This document shows, in pieces, positions 7,385 through 11,861 of a stretch of DNA of 11,861 nt. Below the pieces are notes generated by a model. It made no database searches, was not told where the DNA came from, and worked only from the letters and a program-made list of their open reading frames with translations. Every line of letters begins with the position of its first letter. Within the stretch, counting starts at the first letter, position 1. A program made the position numbers and the translations under genes. Source of the DNA: Anaerolineae bacterium (lineage in GTDB: Bacteria; Chloroflexota; Anaerolineae; 4572-78; J111); NCBI GenBank assembly GCA_020433785.1, contig JAGRCC010000337.1, positions 1-11,861 on the forward strand. Reading direction: 5' to 3'.

Positions 7385-7442
7385 CAAAATATAAAAATCT
7401 AAGGTGCTTATAGCACAAATTTAGTAACTTACATGGGTTGTC

Positions 7443-7500
7443 ATTACTGGTCCGGTAATCAACACTCTGACGGGATTTGATCCCAATGGAAATGCATTGG
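7443..7500. promoter_or_regulatory. Cluster of three palindromes upstream of the protease
   Basis: Three dyads follow one another: ATTACTGGTCCGGTAAT (7443-7459, 7 of 8 positions paired), GGGAT-TTG-ATCCC (7472-7484, perfect), and CCAATG-6 nt-CATTGG (7483-7500, perfect). They lie 77-134 bp before the protease start codon. They could be operator sites or a structured 5' leader, and no regulator can be named. Confidence 0.4.
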
Positions 7501-7576
7501 TGAATACTCGCCAGAATGGTATTCCAGATTGACGATCTGTTCCCTTGCATTATTGTATAAAAAAGGAGAAATTCAA

Positions 7577-9376
7577 ATGAGTGAGAGTACTACCCAGCCT
7601 CAAGCGACAGCGTTCTACTATACCGATAAGTCGAGTGGAAATGAACTTCGCTTTACACCCAAGACAGAGGAAGCAGTTGTTTCGCTTAGCGATGGTTCAA
7701 CAGTCGATGCAGCGACGCTTGGTACTTCTGGGGATGTAGTCGCCGTCAATGCGCACCGGGGCTTTGCTGTGGTCCGAGTGCCAGAAGATTCTGAGGAAGA
7801 GAGTATGGCAGATACTGTCGCAGCTAATCCGCAGGTTGCTGACACAATTCCAGTTATGGTGGATGGAGAAGGGCTGACTCGCTACTTCCTTCCCAGTGAA
7901 TATACGGTGCAATTCAATGAAGGTGTTAGCGCAACTGATGCCGAAAGGATCATTAAAGAAGTCGGTAGCACGGTGGTCTACAAGCAGCGCACCAATGGCT
8001 ACTACACGGTCTCTGTACCGGAGGGTGTCGACCTCTTCACGGCGATTCGGCGGATGTCGGCCTATACTAGTGTTGCTTTTGCCGAACCTAGCGAGTTTGG
8101 TCTTGATGATGCTTTATATGTTCCCAATGATCCATACTTTAATACGCTTTGGGGACTGCGCAACACTGGCCAGACGGTGAATGGCGTTACTGGAACCGCT
8201 GGGGCTGATATCAAGGCTGTACCGGCCTGGGATATTACCCGCGGCAACTCATCGGTCATCATTTCTGTGATCGATACGGGAGCCGATTTGGATCACCCCG
8301 ATCTTAGCTTCAACATTCTGCCGCGTGGCGTCGAAGACTGGGACTTTGCCGCAAGTGACAAGGTACCGGAAGATGAGGCCGGCAATACCCATGGCACCCA
8401 CGTGGCAGGCACTACGGCCGCAGTTGACAACAATATCGGTGTAATTGGTGTTGCGCCCGGCTGTCAAGTGATGCCATTGCGTGTAAACCTGACCAGCGGC
8501 ATGAATGCAAACCGTGCGGATGCGATCAACTATGTTGCGGCCCAGGCTACTACCTACTCGGATCGTCGTTACGTAATCAACTGTAGTTGGAGAATGAGCG
8601 GCGATCACGCCGGGGTACGCAACGCGATCATCAACGCGGTCAGCAAGAATGTCGTCGTTGTTTTTGCCGCTGGCAATGCCAACAACAACACAGATATCAC
8701 GCCCCAATATCCGGGTGTGTATCCACAGGTTATTGCCGTCGCTGCCACCGATCAGCGTGACAAAAAAGCCTCATTCTCTAACTATGGTAACAATGTTGAT
8801 GTGTCAGCGCCTGGCGTTAACATCCGTTCGAGTATCGGCGGCGGCAACTATGCCTACTACGATGGGACGTCTATGGCAGCGCCCCATGTGGCTGGTCTGG
8901 CAGCCCTGATCTGGTCTGTCAATCCCAAATTGACTAACGCGCAGGTCCGCAAAACAATCGAAGACAATTGTGATAACATCGATGGTCTCAACCCGGGCTT
9001 TGCGGGTAAGCTGGGAAAGGGACGCATAAATGCACAAAAAGCTTTACTAAATACGAAAGGACTTAGTACCATGAATTCTATTAAAATCTGCAGTGGGAAG
9101 ACCTTGGAAGGTAATACTGACTGGAAGGCGTACGGTGCTAACGGCATTTATGTCGATGTGGATACGTCGGACTGTGAATTTGACACGACACCTATTTACA
9201 TTGTTAATATGCATGGCAACAGCAACAACTGGCGTACCACGGGTGGTAGTACAGCATATAATCGTACACGCAATGGGTTCCGGGTGTATGTGCGCTTTGA
9301 CGACGGTGGCGCATTGACGCCGGACTACGCCAACGAGCGCAAGTGGCACATCCAGTGGATTGCTTCGGGCAAGTAG
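7577..9376 (+). CDS. Subtilisin-like serine protease (S8 family) with C-terminal beta-rich module
   Basis: A 599-aa endopeptidase. The start at 7577 is set by AAGGAG 9 nt upstream; the frame is open 16 codons further but without an RBS. The triad is intact: Asp about 233 in VIDTGADLDHPD, His about 272 in NTHGTHVAG, Ser about 432 in GTSMAAPHVAG, and oxyanion Asn about 367 in AAGN. Residues about 105-175 (YTVQFNEGVSATDAERIIKE...) resemble a fervidolysin/I9-type propeptide that folds and then inhibits the enzyme. Residues 1-100 are an acidic extra N-terminal region. No signal peptide is visible, which is unusual for this family. The last 101 residues (about 499-599) form a separate module (NGIYVDVDTSDCEF, GFRVYVRFDDGG, WHIQWI) that I have seen in other bacterial and protist proteins but cannot name. 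The gene stands alone, ending at a terminator hairpin about 225 bp downstream. Confidence 0.93.
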   Translation: MSESTTQPQATAFYYTDKSSGNELRFTPKTEEAVVSLSDGSTVDAATLGTSGDVVAVNAHRGFAVVRVPEDSEEESMADTVAANPQVADTIPVMVDGEGLTRYFLPSEYTVQFNEGVSATDAERIIKEVGSTVVYKQRTNGYYTVSVPEGVDLFTAIRRMSAYTSVAFAEPSEFGLDDALYVPNDPYFNTLWGLRNTGQTVNGVTGTAGADIKAVPAWDITRGNSSVIISVIDTGADLDHPDLSFNILPRGVEDWDFAASDKVPEDEAGNTHGTHVAGTTAAVDNNIGVIGVAPGCQVMPLRVNLTSGMNANRADAINYVAAQATTYSDRRYVINCSWRMSGDHAGVRNAIINAVSKNVVVVFAAGNANNNTDITPQYPGVYPQVIAVAATDQRDKKASFSNYGNNVDVSAPGVNIRSSIGGGNYAYYDGTSMAAPHVAGLAALIWSVNPKLTNAQVRKTIEDNCDNIDGLNPGFAGKLGKGRINAQKALLNTKGLSTMNSIKICSGKTLEGNTDWKAYGANGIYVDVDTSDCEFDTTPIYIVNMHGNSNNWRTTGGSTAYNRTRNGFRVYVRFDDGGALTPDYANERKWHIQWIASGK

Positions 9377-9601
9377 ACCAGACTATGAAGGCAGTAATGC
9401 CATCGACAGAATCTTTCAATCAGTGACTGTTTGCCAGCGGTGTACCAAGAATAGATAGAAGCCATTGGCGATCTAACAGTCGACTACTGCAGATTAACTA
9501 GTAATGATGCTGTATCGGTTCATTGCTCACGCTCCACTGTCGCTGCCTTCAATTCGTCTACGCTGCCGATGTATATTCATTGGAGTCGAATACCCGTTGA
9601 T

Positions 9602-9650
9602 CGATTTTCGCCGCCGCTCACCCTGATGCGGTGGCGAAAATCGCTTTTAA
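9602..9650 (+). terminator. Intrinsic-terminator-like hairpin after the protease gene
   Basis: CGATTTTCGCCGCCGC (9602-9617) pairs with GCGGTGGCGAAAATCG (9628-9643) at 15 of 16 positions (16 with one G-U) around a 10-nt loop, followed by CTTTTAAT. The stem is long and its lower part is AT-rich. It lies about 225 bp past the protease stop codon and upstream of the next promoter. The A/T symmetry of the stem would let it work in both directions. Confidence 0.65.
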
Positions 9651-9750
9651 TCTCAGGTTTAGAGTTTCAAATAAGCCGATAAATAATCCACAACTAACTC
9701 AAATCTATGAAATTTAAGCATTGCTGCCAATTCTATAAGTGTTGTATCAT

Positions 9751-9780
9751 TTGGTAATAATGCCTAGGAGATGCTACAAT
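9751..9780 (+). promoter_or_regulatory. Sigma-70-type promoter for the pentapeptide-repeat gene
   Basis: TTGGTA (9751-9756), an 18-nt spacer and TACAAT (9775-9780) match the housekeeping consensus well. The predicted start near 9787 would leave a leader of about 50 nt before the GTG start codon at 9840. A 12-codon frame (ATG 9788) lies in that leader and ends just before the RBS. Confidence 0.5.
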
Positions 9781-9839
9781 CATACTTATGAAAGTGAATT
9801 TTCCCCCTGATTTTTATCCTCGATGACTGGGAGTTTAGC

Positions 9840-10535
9840 GTGGCGAAACTGACGCGACAAGAGATAGAAGAACAGATTCGGGTGAATGGAACCACCCTAT
9901 CTTTTGTAGGTCAGGATTTAAGCGGTCTCGATTTATCCACTCTTGAATTAAGCGGTAGCAATTTTAGCGGAGCTGACCTCAGTGGGGCCAATCTTAGCGG
10001 CGCTCAAGTTCGCGAGGCCGATTTATCCGAAGCGAATTTAGAAAAAGCCAACTTAAGTACGGCTAACCTTAGCGGTAGCAAACTAATTGGAGCTAAATTG
10101 ACCGGTTCGATCTTGACCGAAACCTATTTACTGAAAGCTAATTTGGCTGGCGTAGACCTCAGCGGGGTTAACCTGGCTAAAAGTAAACTTGACGAAGCCA
10201 ACTTGAGTGAGGCCACCCTAACGGCGGTTAACTTGGATCGGGCCTATTTGATGCGGGCCAACTTGAGTGGGGCTAACCTTAGTCAGGCGAATTTGTCTCA
10301 GGCCAATTTCAAAGACGCCGATTTGGGGAACGTCGATCTCAGCCAGGCGAATATGCGGGCGGCGTTTGCCGAAGGGGCTAATTTGTGCGGTGCGATATTA
10401 AGCGAGGCAACGTTAGCCCAAGCCACGTTGAGACGGGCTGCGTATGATGAGCAAACTCAGTGGCCTACCGGTTTTGATCCGGTTGAGGCCGGTGCTGTTT
10501 CTAAGAAAAAGAAAAAGTGGTTTGGATTGTTTTAA
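9840..10535 (+). CDS. Pentapeptide-repeat protein
   Basis: A 231-aa protein starting at a GTG with GGGAG 6 nt upstream. Residues about 1-25 (KLTRQEIEEQIRVNG) are a non-repeat helical cap of a kind often seen at the front of these proteins. Residues about 26-200 consist almost entirely of A(D/N)LSxx pentapeptides (GADLSGANLSGA, SEANLEKANLS, and others). This family folds as a right-handed quadrilateral beta-helix. A DEQTQWPTGFDP closing segment follows, then a tail ending SKKKKKWFGLF. There are no transmembrane segments or signal peptide, so it is probably cytoplasmic. Family roles include protein scaffolding and DNA mimicry against gyrase (Qnr, MfpA), but nothing here marks it as gyrase-protective. 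The lysine/aromatic tail could touch membrane or nucleic acid; this is a guess. Confidence 0.93.
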   Translation: MAKLTRQEIEEQIRVNGTTLSFVGQDLSGLDLSTLELSGSNFSGADLSGANLSGAQVREADLSEANLEKANLSTANLSGSKLIGAKLTGSILTETYLLKANLAGVDLSGVNLAKSKLDEANLSEATLTAVNLDRAYLMRANLSGANLSQANLSQANFKDADLGNVDLSQANMRAAFAEGANLCGAILSEATLAQATLRRAAYDEQTQWPTGFDPVEAGAVSKKKKKWFGLF

Positions 10536-10577
10536 CATCAATATATTTATTCAACAGACTAGGTGACTGGCACTTAA

Positions 10578-10680
10578 TTATAGTAAGTACATCGATGTGT
10601 CGAGTTCGGTGTTCTCTATTTGAACAAAAGGGCCATTCACCTGAATATTCATCACCTCGATATCAAAATAGGGTTTACCA
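10578..10680 (-). pseudogene. Possible 3' remnant of a minus-strand gene
   Basis: On the minus strand the frame ending in TAA at 10578-10580 reads GKPYFDIEVMNIQVNGPF followed by VQIENTELDTSMYLL. This has the alternating hydrophobic pattern of real beta-strand protein, unlike the frames around it. Further upstream the same frame runs antisense into the lipoprotein gene and looks like a shadow (VGVGKAVGVGLGAG). It may therefore be the last 30 or so codons of a truncated gene, or a 24-codon small ORF from an internal ATG, or chance. No family is recognised. Confidence 0.2.
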
Positions 10681-11748
10681 GTGGGCAGACGATTGATAGG
10701 ATTCCGGTTTTTTGTAACAATTTTCTTCGTAGTTACCACCGTCTTAGCCTGTAGTCCGGCTCCTAGTCCAACGCCCACGGCCTTGCCCACCCCCACCGAG
10801 CGCCCGGCTATTCCCAGAAATGATAATGTAGAAGCTCTCAACGCGGCTCAGGCGGCTTTAGATGAAATTGACTTTGGGTTTGCCCCGCTGTTGTTGGAAG
10901 ATAGCGCCCAAGTTACCCTTGAAACCGATGTCGCCGGTGAGCACGCTCGGCTGACCTATCCCGAACAACCGGCCGATCCCACCCAATGGAAAACCGTTGA
11001 TAGTTTTGTATCGGCTTATGGCACACGTCATGTGTTAAAAACCATGCCTCATGTCAGCCGTATCGCCTTGGGCAGCTTTGGTGTGCCGGCCTCGGTTGGC
11101 AGTGAGGCGGAAACGATCGAACATTTCGCCACGTGGATCACCTTTAGTGATCGGAGCCGCGCCGTAGTCGATTTAACCCCACTCTCGACCAATTTTGCCG
11201 CCAGACACACCCCCGATAGTATGATCACTGAGGATATCCAAATTGAAAGTATATTCGCCGATCGCCGGACCGGGGTTGATTTAAATCGGTGGGAGCCGAT
11301 GACCGTGGTTGAACAGGACAATCAACTCTATTATGTTTTAGCCAGAATAACGGTCTCTTTTGATGATTACACCTTTAGCCTGCGCCTCCACCCCGTTAAA
11401 CCCGCCGATCCGATGGAGCCGATGCAAATTCGGCCGGGGATCATCGCTGGCGTTGAGATTAGCCGGGCGGAATTTGCCGAGTTTCAAGCAATGCTAACCC
11501 AGGCGGATCCTGCTTATTTTAGCGATCAACCGGATGCGCTCATGATCGAAGGCAACCCCAGCCCGGCGCTAACCACCGTGCTCAACCAAAATGCTGAATT
11601 ATTGTGGCATCTCATCACCAAGTTCGAGCATCAAGAGCCAAACCCCGATATTCCGACCCCAACCCCCAGCCCTACCGCAACGCCCTCGCCAACGCCCACC
11701 CCCACCTTGACCCCAACCCCGCGTAGTTTGCCCCTGGAAACCTCTTAG
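10681..11748 (+). CDS. Putative lipoprotein of unknown function with Pro/Thr-rich C-terminal tail
   Basis: A 355-aa protein. The GTG at 10681 is the first start after an in-frame stop and has AGGG 7 nt upstream. The N-terminus is a lipoprotein signal peptide: MGRRLIGFRFF, a hydrophobic stretch, then the lipobox VLAC with Cys 24 as the lipidation site. A short Pro-rich linker (PAPSPTPTALPTPTERP) leads to a soluble body of about 280 residues (about 45-320) that I do not recognise. It contains FVSAYGTRHVLKTMPHVSRI and YYVLARITVSFDDYTFSLRL. The last 35 residues are TPTPSPTATPSPTPT-like, encoded by CCNACN repeats (11653-11726). Such linkers usually join exported domains, but here nothing follows except RSLPLETS, so the tail may be a cell-wall spacer or the remnant of a lost domain. 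The gene follows the pentapeptide gene by 145 bp on the same strand. No function is assigned. Confidence 0.75.
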   Translation: MGRRLIGFRFFVTIFFVVTTVLACSPAPSPTPTALPTPTERPAIPRNDNVEALNAAQAALDEIDFGFAPLLLEDSAQVTLETDVAGEHARLTYPEQPADPTQWKTVDSFVSAYGTRHVLKTMPHVSRIALGSFGVPASVGSEAETIEHFATWITFSDRSRAVVDLTPLSTNFAARHTPDSMITEDIQIESIFADRRTGVDLNRWEPMTVVEQDNQLYYVLARITVSFDDYTFSLRLHPVKPADPMEPMQIRPGIIAGVEISRAEFAEFQAMLTQADPAYFSDQPDALMIEGNPSPALTTVLNQNAELLWHLITKFEHQEPNPDIPTPTPSPTATPSPTPTPTLTPTPRSLPLETS

Positions 11749-11828
11749 GACCAAATTTTTAGCAGATGGCAAGACCAAACTCCTCTTAAAATAAAGGTTT
11801 GTAGTAATCACTTTAGCGATGCTTTAGC

Positions 11829-11861
11829 CCTATTGTAATAGGAGTTACGCACTTGACATCC
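11829..11861. repeat. Small palindrome and possible insertion-sequence end at the right edge
   Basis: CCTATT-GT-AATAGG (11829-11842) is a perfect palindrome, followed by AGTTACGCACTTGACATCC up to the window edge. 'AGGAGTTACGCA' is reminiscent of terminal inverted repeats of insertion sequences common in cyanobacteria and related genomes. This is recalled, not shown, and the element body would lie outside the window. TTGACA (11853-11858) could alternatively be a -35 box for the next gene. No clear terminator is seen between 11749 and 11828. Confidence 0.3.

Larger units (their letters stand above)
7048..7576. other. Divergent intergenic region (529 bp)
   Basis: The gap between the longest possible sigma frame and the protease gene contains no convincing protein gene. 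The short frames through it lack homology and ribosome-binding sites. From left to right it holds an AT-rich part with a perfect dyad TTTAGA-6 nt-TCTAAA (7128-7145), a GC-rich structured segment (about 7190-7320), an orphan AAGGAGG (7378-7384), a small hairpin GTGCT-TAT-AGCAC (7404-7416), three palindromes (7443-7500), and TTGACG (7529-7534) close to the protease RBS. Confidence 0.7.
9377..9839. other. Intergenic region between protease and pentapeptide-repeat gene (463 bp)
   Basis: No gene of credible length or composition is seen here. One 40-codon frame from about 9504 to the hairpin (MMLYRFIAHAPL...) is open but has no RBS and no recognisable homology. The right half holds a terminator-like hairpin (9602-9643) and a sigma-70-type promoter (9751-9780), annotated separately. 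The left 220 bp have nothing I can assign. Confidence 0.7.

Noticed and set aside
7323..7550. 75-codon minus-strand frame in the divergent gap
   Set aside because: It has no RBS and cysteine-rich, unstructured composition, and it overlaps palindromes and the RNA candidate.
7529..7558. TTGACG plus TTGTAT as a promoter for the protease
   Set aside because: The predicted transcription start would fall on the RBS at 7563-7567, leaving no room for ribosome binding, so it is not annotated as a promoter.
8249..8707. 152-codon minus-strand frame inside the protease gene
   Set aside because: It is antisense to the catalytic core of an obvious S8 protease, with no RBS or homology.
9474..9502. Cluster of GTCGAC, CTGCAG and ACTAGT resembling a cloning polylinker
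   Set aside because: The sites are spaced irregularly in otherwise natural intergenic DNA, with no vector sequence on either side. Chance is sufficient.
9840..10535. Qnr/MfpA-type quinolone-resistance protein
   Set aside because: Only the general pentapeptide repeat is shared. The loops and overall pattern characteristic of Qnr are not recognisable, and the repeat is the common A(D/N)LSxx type.
11599..11811. 70-codon minus-strand glycine-rich frame
   Set aside because: It is the antisense shadow of the CCNACN-encoded Pro/Thr tail of the lipoprotein.

Overview
The window looks like a chromosomal segment from a Chloroflexota-type bacterium (Anaerolineae-like). This is inference. It rests on the Pro/Thr-rich 'PTPTPT' protein tails, the very large NHL-tailed TIGR03663-type membrane protein, an ECF sigma factor paired with a cysteine-free anti-sigma-like protein carrying a 'YPSTP' motif, and intermediate GC content. 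No rRNA, tRNA or CRISPR array was seen.

Left block, minus strand, positions 1 to about 7050. Reading with transcription: an ECF sigma factor overlaps an anti-sigma-like membrane protein by four bases (ATGA). After 80 bp comes a 632-aa polytopic GT-C-like membrane protein. After 55 bp comes a 1073-aa GT-C-like membrane protein with a C-terminal six-bladed NHL propeller. Last is the start of a MaoC/FAS1-like acyl dehydratase that runs off the left edge. The two large membrane proteins appear to be divergent paralogues and probably act together in cell-surface glycan or lipid-linked sugar metabolism. The sigma/anti-sigma pair upstream may control them.

Middle, about 7048-7576: a 529-bp divergent gap. 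It holds a GC-rich, stem-loop-dense segment on the plus strand (about 7190-7384) that ends in an orphan AAGGAGG with no ORF behind it. Its layout resembles the HEARO/omega-RNA guide RNA of IscB transposons, but no iscB gene is present. This is the most interesting object in the window. Three small palindromes lie between it and the next gene.

Right block, plus strand, 7577-11748. First is a subtilisin-family (S8) protease with an intact triad, no visible signal peptide and a C-terminal beta-rich module that may also have its own internal ribosome-binding site. A strong terminator hairpin follows, then a good sigma-70-type promoter and a pentapeptide-repeat protein with a lysine-rich tail, then a lipoprotein with a Pro/Thr-rich tail. 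The right edge carries a small palindrome and a sequence reminiscent of an insertion-sequence end.
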